The translations under genes were made by a program, and so were the position numbers. From Hypoxylon rubiginosum (Eukaryota > Ascomycota > Sordariomycetes > Xylariales > Hypoxylaceae): a DNA stretch of 64,000 nt. Numbering within the stretch: position 1 is the first letter of the stretch; every line of letters starts with the position of its first letter. Below are positions 45,743 to 56,161 of this stretch, piece by piece. The notes below the pieces were generated by a model. The model saw only the letters and a list, made by a program, of their open reading frames with translations, did not search any database and had not been told where the DNA came from. The DNA lies in assembly GCA_902806565.1 (NCBI GenBank), contig CADCXA010000027.1:1302001-1366000 (forward strand). Reading direction: 5' to 3'.

Positions 45743-48700
45743 GGCGGTGGTTGGGTAGCTTGAAATTCGAGCTTCGAATAGGTAGAAGTGTTGGGAGACG
45801 TCAGTTTTTTTTTCTCGGGATCGCGTCGAAGCGCAGCCTCAGCTCACGAGATTTGGGTAGTTGGTAATCGTCTGATATGGCCCGTGCGTTTTACCCGTCA
45901 GCCACAGTCTTGGAAGTTAGGCTGCGGCTGGGCACTGGACTAGGTACTTGGCTTAGGTACTAGGGCTGGTGGGTTCAGGGTTGGTTTAGCTCCCAGACGA
46001 CCCGAGACCCCCATGTGCTTGTGTGGCCTGTGCCATATCTTTAAATGGAAAAAAAAAAGAAATGGATTAAATTAACCTTCTACGGATGTGCCGAGGCCCT
46101 CTCTCCGGATTATCACTGCATGCCCAGGTGTTCATTCCAGTATGTACCTAGGTACCTAGTAGATAAACAGACGGGCTGCCTTAGGTAACCTCCAGTCTGT
46201 CACATATCTCATAGCCTACCTTTATTCGTATATGATACAGATGAGACTACAAGCCATTTCACTTACTATCAATAAATAGTCTTTACGGAAATTTAGTCTG
46301 TCCGTACTATTTCTGACAATTCATCCATTCGCCCACCTGCGTTTTATTTGCCTCCGATTCCACCGAACAGCGGAGTAGGAAACTCGTTGGCGTTGGCGTG
46401 CATGATCTGAGCCAGTCGCTAGTTTAGGTTAGCCCCGGCCTCTGGGGAGCCACGAAATTTCTGCAGGGGAGCAAGGTTCGAAATTGTTTCTGACTGGTAA
46501 AAAGCCGACGATGCATAACTCGTGACACATAATGAACCGCCTACATTATGTATGTCTATATATGTGTGTGTACACGCATGTATGTAAGTAGGTAAGGTAA
46601 TGTACCCACGGAGAAGAGAACGAGAACTGGAAGTGTTGGATACTTAGGTACTTCCCTATATCTTACATCTCATATTCAATGTTCTTATCGACACAAAATA
46701 TAGACACGTGCGAGCACGTTCTGCAGCTCTACGACGGGATATTCCATTAAGGACCCTCCCAAACGAGCTTACCCGGATGGAAGGATCTCACACACATAAT
46801 ATATGACTATCAATCACAGCCGCCCGAGGTTGTCAAAAGGCGCCTTTTGAGAAAATGGTTCGAGGACGAAGGACGTAAGCTAGCAAAAGCGGGCTTTTTG
46901 GCTTCTATGACTTCTATGGGCTTTTATCTATCTTTAATTTTAGCGTTGTTGCAGGTATAGGAGATTGTTGGCGATGCCGACGGAAGCACGATTCTCTCTT
47001 TCATGCACTAAGCCTCAAGAGGGTAAGGCCATTCGTTAGTCGGATGGCAAAAGACTTAAAAAAGGTCGTCTGTTTCTTCGCCTAAGCTTCAATCGGTACG
47101 CCTAGCCTGGCTGGTAGCGTTTTACGGTACTACGGTACGGTACAACTTGGTGGGTACGTATCGTTTCTCAGCTCTCACCCATGCGTCTACTATCCGCCGT
47201 CCACCGAAGTCCAACACTTGCTTTAATTTATAAAAGATGTCAGGTAACTGGATGTTGAAATGACGCCAGTGTGAGATATATGATTGGCAGAAGAATCCTT
47301 CATCTCGACAAGAGACCAAGACCATCCAACAGCGAGGTTATGTTTGCTGTTGTCTCTATCCCTCATTCTTAAAAGCACGACCGATCTCAGGTTTCGAGAT
47401 CCTGTCAGATTGCGAATTTCCGGGTGTACCCCAGCCAAGCCTTAGCCAAGCCAGGATGACGGATTAATAAATGATGAACCCTGACCACTGCCTGTGGAGT
47501 CGTCTGGAGTTTCGCTGTCGTTTCCATTGTTCGAAGGAAAGCCACCTCATAGGCTCAGCCATCTTGTCTCCCCTACATGGGTTCAAAGGAGTCTAGCCTC
47601 TCTCCCTTCTGCCTCTCCATCCCATGCCATCCTCCCTACCCGCCAGACAGACACGGAACCACCAGAACACCTGCAGCGCCAGGGAACGCCCTACCGCGTG
47701 GGTCAGTAACCAAGACGGTAGAGCGACACACCGTGGCGCTGTTTTGATGAAGACGAAAAAAGAAAGCCGCAATGCCGAACCTGACACCCTGATTCGGACA
47801 ACCTTTTTGGTTCAAGATGTATATGTATCATGTATATGCAGTAAAGCAATTCCTCGATGCGAGATGCGATTTGATGGAGAAGGTTGGGATTTGCGAAAAG
47901 GCATGCTGTGAACCTGTGAGCCTGTGAGGAGACAGGAAGAACAAGAACAAGAACAAGAACAAGAACAAAAAGGTGGACGGATGATGACCAAGTTCTGCTA
48001 GTTCTGCTTCTGCCAGTCAAAAACCGCAGCGGAGCAAGCAGCCCTACACTGTAATCAAAAACGCCCCGAAGCAGGTCCCCCTGCACCTTTAACCTTCAAC
48101 CTTTCATCAGAGACTTCCGACCTGCTTCCATCTTTTTAATGTGAAATTTCGATACCCACACTGGCGCACGTAGTATGGGTAGATCAGTCTCAGCTTGGAC
48201 TTTTGCGGCTATTCTATGCGTTGGCTTTACCACCTAATTCATATAAATCTTTGCTCGGCAACCAGCTTCAATGTTGTTTGTCAAGTTGAATACATACATA
48301 CCTAATGTACTTCGTACATATTTCCAAATTCTACACCACACTATCAATAGGTACACAAGAGACACCCTTGTACCATCCCATGCAAGTTAGGCAAGGCAGG
48401 TACCTCAGGGTAGGATACGTAGAATACCCTGCTACGGTAGGCTGTAGTCTGTAGGCTGTAGGCTGTAGGCTGTAGCTCCCCCAATGGGTAATGGGCCAAT
48501 CTGCAACATTTTTTGGGGCTTGTGTACGATAGGTACGGGGGTACGTAGCACCTTTCCTTCAAATGTTCAATGTTCAATGTTCAAATGGGTTCAAGTGTTA
48601 CTTGGGTACTCCCAGGTCGGCACTAAGATGGATTGGGTGTAGATCTACCAGGAAGTCACTTAGCTTGGCCCCGACCCGTGGACATGCATCTTAATCGTTC

Positions 48701-48867
48701 CAAGGCCTCACTGCCAAATCTCGTTGTCTTCTTCCTTCATCCAACCTCAAGAGAAGGAGAGAAAAAAAGAGATCAAATACCTTCTATCCGGATGCACAGA
48801 CGCCACTATTCGACCTGTTAGATATTATAACATCCTACGAACTCTCCTAGCCAGACAATTCACTACC
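45743..48867. other. Divergent intergenic region, 3.1 kb
   Basis: Between TMEM115-like (minus) and SIF2 (plus). No gene recognised. It contains simple repeats: AAGAAC units at 47937-47968, GTAGGCT units at 48437-48475, and triplicated AATGTTC near 48560-48585, besides TACCTAGGTACC words near 46145-46160. Confidence 0.5.
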
Positions 48868-51288
48868 ATGAAGGAGCACCTAGACTCAAATCGAGTCAAT
48901 TTCTTAATTTGGAGGTATGTGTTTTTTTCCCACACTATCCCCGATTTCCTCACACCACCAAATGCGCCGGTCCTGTTTTTCTGCTACCATCATTGTTTCG
49001 ACTCGTCTTTTCACTTTCCGCTAGGTCGTTAACAAGAATTCGCAGATACTTAATAGAAGGAAGTACGTAAGAACTCATGACGTTGGCTGTCACTATGCGC
49101 ATCACGAAAAAAAGAAAAAAAGAAATGCGTGATGCGTGGTGGTGACATTGCCGTGGAAGGCCGCAGTCAAATTAACCTGAGGTTGCAGATTATCGAGAGA
49201 CAGCGGTCAAATTCCAAAAGGAGTGGCACGTCGAGGAACCTCACCGACAGCTAGATTTCGCGCAACATGTCAAAAGCCACGCACTAGTCAATGTTATAAA
49301 CAAGGGTCTCTTGTATAACTCATTAGAGAGGGACTATGCACAGTCGCAACAGGTACGTCGTTGAGAAAAACAAAAGTCTACTCTGGATTTTTTAAAGTGC
49401 AGTGCATCAAGCAAGACACAAATCCAACGCGGGTTGGGATGAAGGCAAAATGGATTTTTCCCTCCAATCTTGCCCGGAATCCGGCCAAATGGGCACTGAC
49501 AGATCTCTGTACAGGTACCTCGTGATGCCGTGGCGGCACTGGCCGAACTAGGGATATTCGGTCCACTACAAGCACATCCGCCGCCTCTGCAGCTTGAGGA
49601 ACAGCAGTTTCCGCAGCAGGCAGATAAAATGGACGAAGACGACGAGGCAGAGCCAGAACCAGCCTCGACGGCACCAGTCCCGTCCGGAGGTGATGTAGAA
49701 AATAACCGAAAACGTCAAATTGACAGGCAACAGCAAGCGCCGCTTCTGAATGGTTCCCCAGCTAAGCGACCAAGACTGAGTAATGGGTACGAAAATGGGG
49801 TGGATGCAGCCACGACTCCAATGGAACTCGACGGGCAGAACCACAGCGACAACCATGCTTACCCGTCTCCCAAAGAGGGAGAACAGGCACTAACGCCAAT
49901 TCCCCGAACTGATGGTCCCGAACAGGGCACGCAGGTCGAAAAAGTTGAGGAACTGGCCGCCGAGACCACTTTCATCCCCCTAGGACCCGGGCTCGACGAT
50001 GCGCCAACCTCCTCGCCAACCACGGCACTGGCGAGAATTAACGGCGAGAGCGCGCCTGTGCTACTGCATTGCCAGTGGCACCCCCGAGATCCCACCATCT
50101 TGGCTGCTGCTGGAACCGATGCGCTAGCCCGCATCTGGAACGTCTCTCGTGGAGCCACAACCGACCCTGCGTCTGACGGTCACGTGAATGGCGTAGCTCC
50201 AAATTTCCATATCCTGGTCGAGGATGACATGCAGCCCAGGGCCACAGTCACTGCTATGGCTTGGAACGGTGACGGCACCGTTATCGCTGTCGCGACCGAC
50301 TCAGGCTCGAAAGCCCGAATCGATCTCTGGAATACCGATGGCACCCACCTGCAGCGTTTTGAAGTGGCCGAGCCGCCCGTCATCAAAATTCGCTGGAATC
50401 CCGACAACGCGACTATTTTAGGCATCGCGCCAGACAACGGGGAGATATTGATAACTATCTACCAAGCTGGAACGCCAAATACTATGACTTATACCCTGCA
50501 GCAGCATGATCTAGATTCCGAGCCTCCCGATGTAGCGTGGATTAGCGAGTCCGAGTTCTTGGTCTGTGGTGGTAACTTATTAATGGCACTGCGGTGCGCC
50601 AAGGGGGAGATAACTGAGATCCGGAGGTTCGAGACTAGGGAAGGCGACAGCTTGACCCAGGTACAATTTGACTGGAGGACTTCGCTAGTAGCCACATGCG
50701 GAGAAAAAGGATTTGTCGACGTGAGACTACCCCTAACCCGGACATGAGCTATTGTTTCTAACAAGAACGTAATTAGATCTGGGACAGCGCCGGCAAACGA
50801 CGTGAGATAGGAGCTCACTGTGACGCGGTCACGGCACTGGCCTGGCAGCCTTTACAGCAACCGTCGCAGCCATTTACAAGCGATGAGCGACTTCTAGCGT
50901 CGGGTGGCGAGGACGGTGCCATCTTCATATGGAACGCCCTCGCCCCTGCTGGAAAAGCCAAGTGCTCTATGACTATGGGACCCCCTATCGTTGCACTTGC
51001 CTTCACCCCCGACGGTGCATTCATTGCCGGGGCCACGAGCGAGAGGATACTTATCTGGAAGGTTGGCGATCATAGTATCCCGCGGGCGAGCTGGAGCCGA
51101 GCACCCCATCCTGGCTGGCTCAGTCCACGACCAAACCCCGAGACGGATGAAGAGGACGAACATTGCCTAGGGTGGGATGCAACAGGTCATAAGCTAGCCT
51201 ATGGAGTCAACAGCCGAGTGAGTTGTCCGATGTGTTCATCTGAAGTCAAGCTAACAGAATCAAGCTCGCAATTATCAACTTCCGATGA
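48868..51288 (+). CDS. SIF2: SIF2/TBL1-type LisH-WD40 protein, Set3 histone deacetylase complex subunit
   Basis: Six exons, 48868-48914, 49046-49062, 49189-49352, 49515-50720, 50777-51217 and 51265-51288, give 632 residues. The LisH motif SNRVNFLIWRYLIEGNYRET is split by two introns, leaving a 17-nt micro-exon. It is followed by KFQKEWHVEEPHRQLDFAQH and VINKGLLYNSLERDYAQSQQ, the diagnostic SIF2/TBL1 N-terminus. An acidic, low-complexity linker precedes a C-terminal WD40 propeller (VLLHCQWHPRDPTILAAAGT, GFVDIWDSAGKRRE, GHKLAYGVNSRLAIINFR). These proteins scaffold HDAC complexes (Set3C in yeast, NCoR/SMRT in animals). The last exon is just LAIINFR-stop (24 nt). It is tail-to-tail with the GH51 pseudogene. 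Confidence 0.93.
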
Positions 51289-51924
51289 TTATTAGTACTA
51301 AAGATCATACTTGCATGGCTTATACGATGAGTTGCAGAGACACCGTCGTCCTACCCCGATTATAATTGGGTTGCTAGCGACAGATATCGCTTCTGTGATT
51401 TTGACGTCAGCCCAAGGCCTTAGCAAGTCGCCGGAGGCAAGAATATTTGCCTCCAGAAGCGACAGCAGGATCATGGCTTGACAGGAGTCTAAGAGGTCCC
51501 ACAAGACTGCGGGAATCGATGCCAACGATTCAGCACGGGGATTACTTTAAAGCCGGGAATAACGAAAGAAAGATAGCACAATCGATCCAGGCTATTAAGG
51601 CTACTGGTCCCGATAGACGTTACGGGACAAGTACGAGTATTACTAATATTGATTGCCATGACGAAAACGATGGAATGAACCTCGAATGTTGGATGAAAGC
51701 CTAGTTCTGGAGGGTGATGAAGGCGTCAAAGCATAATTGAAGCATGTCGGAAGAAAGTGTTGCCAGGTATACACTAGGAGTGCATCCCGTTTGTATAAAC
51801 GTCCACGTTTACACCGTTGTCATCATAGCGCGACCTCATTTTGCGATAGATCACTGTACGAGTCAAGTCAAGTCAAGTCAAAAAATAATTTACTATGTTT
51901 AGGCCAAACCCGACCCTTCTCCTT
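51289..51924. other. Short convergent intergenic region
   Basis: About 640 nt between the 3' ends of SIF2 and the GH51 pseudogene. Only a GTCAA tandem (about 51856-51879) stands out. Confidence 0.5.
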
Positions 51925-53394
51925 CTAAGGTTTCCATCTCAGCAATGTGAAAGTGTGCTTGGGAAACGTGTATTTGCCCTTGCCGTCCCATTTCCCCTCC
52001 GATAGTCCAACCTCCTCTTTGTCCTCCGTATTCGTCGAACTTAGCTGAGATCCAGACACTACGTACAAGGACACGTCAGTGCCCACGCCCTTCAGCTCCA
52101 CGGGGAAATCCTCGGTCTCGCTAATGTTGACGACGGCCAGGTTGACGAAGCCGTCGTCCCCCAACGCCGCGCTGACATCGAGCCAAGGCGCGCCGGTCTC
52201 GGCCAGGGCGCCCTGCAGCCAGGCTGGGCTGGGTCTCGCCGGCGTAGGCGGGCGGACCGGACGTGGGCGGCGACGGTTCCAGCCGCGCATGTGTAGCGGC
52301 TGAAGAGCCAGAGAGGGGCCACCAGGTGCTCTGCCGGACGAGACGCCGCGGCCGGTTCGTCATGAGGGGGGCTGATGACGTTGACCGTCCGACAGCGTGT
52401 TTTGCTCTTCGGCGCCCTTGTCGCCGGACGCCCGCTCCGGGTCCCACACGTTCCACTCGTCGAGTCGAAGCAGATCTTGACGGGCGGTTCCGTCGGGGGA
52501 TATGCCGTTCTCGATGCGCGCGAGGTTGATGAGACCCGCGGAGATCTGGATGGCGCGCTCGGCGGCCAGCGGCGCCGTCGCGTTCTTGACGTGAGTCGCC
52601 GGACGCCGTGTAGACGTGGATGCTGTGCATGTCGACCCAGCCGACGCACCGGTTGAGCACGTGGTGGTCCCAGGAGCTCTGGCCGGCCTGGCCGCACGGA
52701 CGTCCGGGTCGAGCAGGCGAAGGGCTTTGGCCCACTGCGCCGCCTTCTTGGCGTAGTCCTCCTTGGTAATCTGCAGGGGTCCCAGACCTCGTTGCCCAGG
52801 GCCCAGTACTTCACGCTGTACGGCTCGGGGTCGCCGTGGGCGCGCCGCAGGTTCGCGTAGTACGTGTCGAGCGTGCCGGTGCCGAAGTTCAGGCACAGGT
52901 ACGACTCAACACATTGGGTCTTGCCCTCGCTTAGGACGTCGAGCCATGCCATGAACTCTTCGGTGCCGAACTGGTTCGTCCCGGTCCCCAGCCACGCCAG
53001 CTCCGGGCGCGACGGCCGTTTATCGCGGGGTCCGACCCCGTCCTGCCAGTGGTACGTCGCCACGAAGTTGCCCCCCGGGTACCGCACCACGGGTATGTCG
53101 AGCTCCCGCAGCGCCGCCAACACGTCCTTCCAGAAGCCCTGGGCGTCGGCGAGGGGGCTACCCGGGTCGTAGATGCCGTCGTAGATGCAGCGGCCCATGT
53201 GCCTGTTTCCTTATCAGTATAGATCCGAGAGTGGTGATCATGGCGAGATAGTAGATAAGAGCAAATATGCAGAAGAAATCATCTTACTCGGTAAAACCTC
53301 CATATATCATGGGATCGATCTTGGACAGACGCTTCGCGGCGTCGACCTCGATGAGCGGGGTCTCATCCCCGGCGATCTTCGTAAAGGTGGTCAT
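51925..53394 (-). pseudogene. GH51 alpha-L-arabinofuranosidase pseudogene with many lesions
   Basis: The gene starts normally. Exon 1 (53394-53288) reads MTTFTKIAGDETPLIEVDAA and ends MIYGGFTE; a regular intron (GTAAGA...AACAG) joins HMGRCIYDGIYDPGSPLADA. GH51 landmarks follow: IPVVRYPGGNFVATYHWQDG, RPELAWLGTGTNQFGTEEFM, ALGNEVWDP (acid/base Glu), VGWVDMHSIHVYTAS, KICFD and EWNVWDP (nucleophile region), VNVIS, and the C-terminal TFPKHTFTLLRW. They are spread over all three frames. An in-frame loss after FGTGTLD (~52866), frameshifts near 52790, 52700, 52600, 52490, 52340 and 52300, a TCGAC duplication near 52455-52465 and the loss of ~28 codons after TLSD (~52388) break it. The family removes arabinose from hemicellulose. 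No intact reading is possible; assembly error cannot explain the large deletions easily. Confidence 0.85.
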
Positions 53395-54514
53395 GTCGGC
53401 TTGACAATTTGTATCCTTCTCTTTCCCACCCACGAAACCTAAGTAGTATTAGAAAGAAATTATCTTGAGAAAACTACACTGTTCTTCAGTCCGGACTCTC
53501 TGCGTATTCATACCTAGGGGCTTACTCCCCCTCAAATGGTATCAAGACCCACCGGGGACCGGAGCGGGCACGGGAAGCTGTCTCATTCGGGAGAGTCTCT
53601 CCCGCGGGGTGCCGATTGGTGCGCATAAAAAGACTTGGATACTGGAGAGCCCCGTATTTGGGTTGGAGTGACGGAGGTAGCACATGTCAAGTGCTTGGAA
53701 GCCTTCTCAGCATATATGTAAGTGGATTGACTTTGATGGAGATGAGATGAGATGAACTTTGCGTTTTTCTAAGATAGTCTAGGGATAACAAAACTGTACT
53801 TCGTGTGGTCAGGAGAAATGACTACTTCGTACTATTTTCAGGTTATCATGTAACGTGTCAATCAAGTACTTCGAGATCTAGCCACGGTAGATATTTAGAT
53901 CACTAGCCTACGCCGGCGGCTTCAAATGAAATGAACCGAGTCTTTCCGGTTCCTACTAGTTGTCAAACTATTGAAACTTTGAGTTCCTCTATACATGTCT
54001 ATAAAACGTCCAAATCTGGTGTACTTATGGATGAGACTGAAAATCCATTAAGGTACCTTATTATAACCCCCCCACATGTTAATCGGGACCGTACCGGCGC
54101 CGCGGGAAGCAAACAAACTCTTTTAAAAAAACGTGGGGGAGAATATCCCGCTAAACCTCAACTAACTTGCATTACATCGAAATGACCAAACCGACGGGCC
54201 TCATTCCCCCCACAAAAGAAAAAGGGAAAGAGAAAAAAAAAAGCAACTTGACGTATTTTTAGTCCAAGTACTTTTGCTAGTAGTAGTATTTTTTGCCCAC
54301 TCTTTCCCGTCAAAGTCGCCTTTAAAAAAAATAAAAAAGAGGAGCCTACTCCTTAATCATCACACAGAGAGGGATATCTCTTCGGTCTACAGAACAAGCT
54401 CTAGCGCGCGCGCCTTGCGGCGGGAAACGGAAAATCCACCAATAAGCAAGCAGTGATTTACTGCAGAAGGGAAGGGGAAAAAGTGATAAGTGAGAAAAGG
54501 GGGACCCGCAAACC
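53395..54514. other. Divergent intergenic region
   Basis: About 1.1 kb between the GH51 pseudogene start and the small conserved gene. AT-rich with A runs near 54232-54241 and 54324-54338; no gene seen. Confidence 0.5.
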
Positions 54515-55244
54515 ATGAGCGGCCACCACCACACCGGCGGCGGATTCGGTACCGGTCCGGGCCAACCGGCAGGAGGAGGGACAGGAGGCGCAGCAGCAGC
54601 AGCGGCCGCGGGTGTCGGAGCTGCGGGAGACGACGCGTTCACAGCCGAGATGCGGGACCAGCAGGCTCGCGGCAAGGATCCCTACGAGTCCTCGGACGGC
54701 AGCAGCGACTGGACCAGCGAGGGTTCTAGATATCGTGCCGGAGGGTATGTTTCTTTTCCCTTCGTTATACTATATTATATTTATATATTCCCTTTATGCT
54801 TGTGTATATATATACCTCATATCTCATATGTATACGAACTAACAACCCACACCCACTCAGCGGCAAAGACGAGCCCTTCGCCATCCTCGAGCGCCGCCGC
54901 GTCGCCGCCCAGGTCCTCGACAGCCCGGAGCTGCTGATGATGGCCGCGCAGCGGGACAACGAGGTATTTTCTCTTTCCTTTTTCTTTCTTACCCCTTTCT
55001 TCCTCCTCCTACACCCCCTTATATCTCCCTTCCCCCTTACCCCCCAAACCACCACACGTAGTCGAACACACAAGACATCTCACGCTTGAGCCAACGCGAA
55101 AAAACAAAAAAGAGTATCCCGGCCACGCGCCTCCGGTACACGCGCATGCTATGCGGCTTCGAGGAACCCCCCGCCCCGCCGCCCGCGCGCAAGAAGTCGC
55201 ACCGCGCCGGCGTCGCCCGGTCCTCCCGGAAAGACACGCGGTGA
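54515..55244 (+). CDS. Small conserved fungal protein, function unknown
   Basis: Exons 54515-54744, 54861-54963 and a third exon ending at 55244. The first part is Gly/Ala-rich and low-complexity, then FTAEMRDQQARGKDPYESSD, GSSDWTSEGSRYRAGGKDEP, FAILERRRVAAQVLDSPELL and MMAAQRDNE. The third exon reads SIPATRLRYTRMLCGFEEPP and ends in a basic tail. I have a memory of this arrangement in ascomycete hypothetical proteins but no named domain. The last acceptor is uncertain: AAAAAG before AGT-ATC-CCG (55113) gives 154 residues and a family-like join, while CGTAG at 55061 keeps the frame too and adds 17 residues. No signal peptide or helix is predicted. Confidence 0.7.
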
Positions 55245-56161
55245 GAAAGATGTGGTGGCAGGAGTGATTTGGTAGTGGTAGTGGTAGTGGTAGTGGTAGT
55301 GGTAGTGGCGAATGGTCTTCGGCGGAGTAGGGATAAAAGGGGGAAAGGGGGGTTAGTAAGTGAGGATAGGTACACACGGCAGAACAGGACGTGTCATAAA
55401 GGATAGGACGGGATAAGCAACAGTGGCATCTATACCTACCTAGGTACCTATGGACGAGTTTCCCCCTTTTTTTTTCGCTTAAAGGTTGAGAAGATCGGTA
55501 CCCCAAGTCACAGCGCAAGCATACGGCGTACTTGACAGGCGGACATTATAATGAATAAATTTCCCCGGTCCGCGTCTTTCTCGCCGGCTATAATCTCGTT
55601 CAGAATATTCGGATATACGGAGTCAACAGAAACGCATGCAAATGCAAAAACACTTTTACTACGGCACGGAAAGACTCGGCGGCTTCGACATGTTCATGGT
55701 TATTATTGTTCTTCTTTCGTCATAATCGTTCATCGTCTAGTTGGAGCGGTAATAATAATATTCCACCACAGAAGTAGAAAGCCTCCCTTTTATGCACTCA
55801 AGCTGGACCTAAATCCAACTTTTGCTCCTCTCTCCCAATTTGAACATATAATCTCCGGCTCCGTTGAGGTGTTAGCCCGAGTGACGGCTCTTATATATAA
55901 ATAGGTATACTCAAGATAGTGGTCCGTCCATGCTACCCAAGAAAGAGTCCAAAAAACCGATCCAACCTGCTACCCAAAAAAATGCATGCTAGGCCCAAAA
56001 ACGTCCAAAAACACCCAAGACACCATGATATGATGAACGCCATGAAACTCTCTATAAGGCGTCCCGCAGATGAATCCGCCTTTGCCCAATGCTTACTCAA
56101 CTTTTCGAGATTCCCAGTTACCAGCCTAGGTCCTTCCAGCCGTAAATTCGTAAATTCCGCA
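55245..56161. other. Convergent intergenic region
   Basis: About 900 nt after the small protein and before the ADAM stop codon. It contains six GGTAGT units (55271-55308) and otherwise nothing recognisable. Confidence 0.5.
55271..55308 (+). repeat. (GGTAGT)n microsatellite, six units
   Basis: Six head-to-tail copies of GGTAGT plus a partial one, located just after the stop codon of the small conserved gene. Confidence 0.9.

Noticed and set aside
52092..53198. Reading the 368-codon frame as a truncated but intact arabinofuranosidase
   Set aside because: Conserved GH51 blocks continue in the other two frames after ALGNEVWDP, so this frame is only a fragment of a broken gene.
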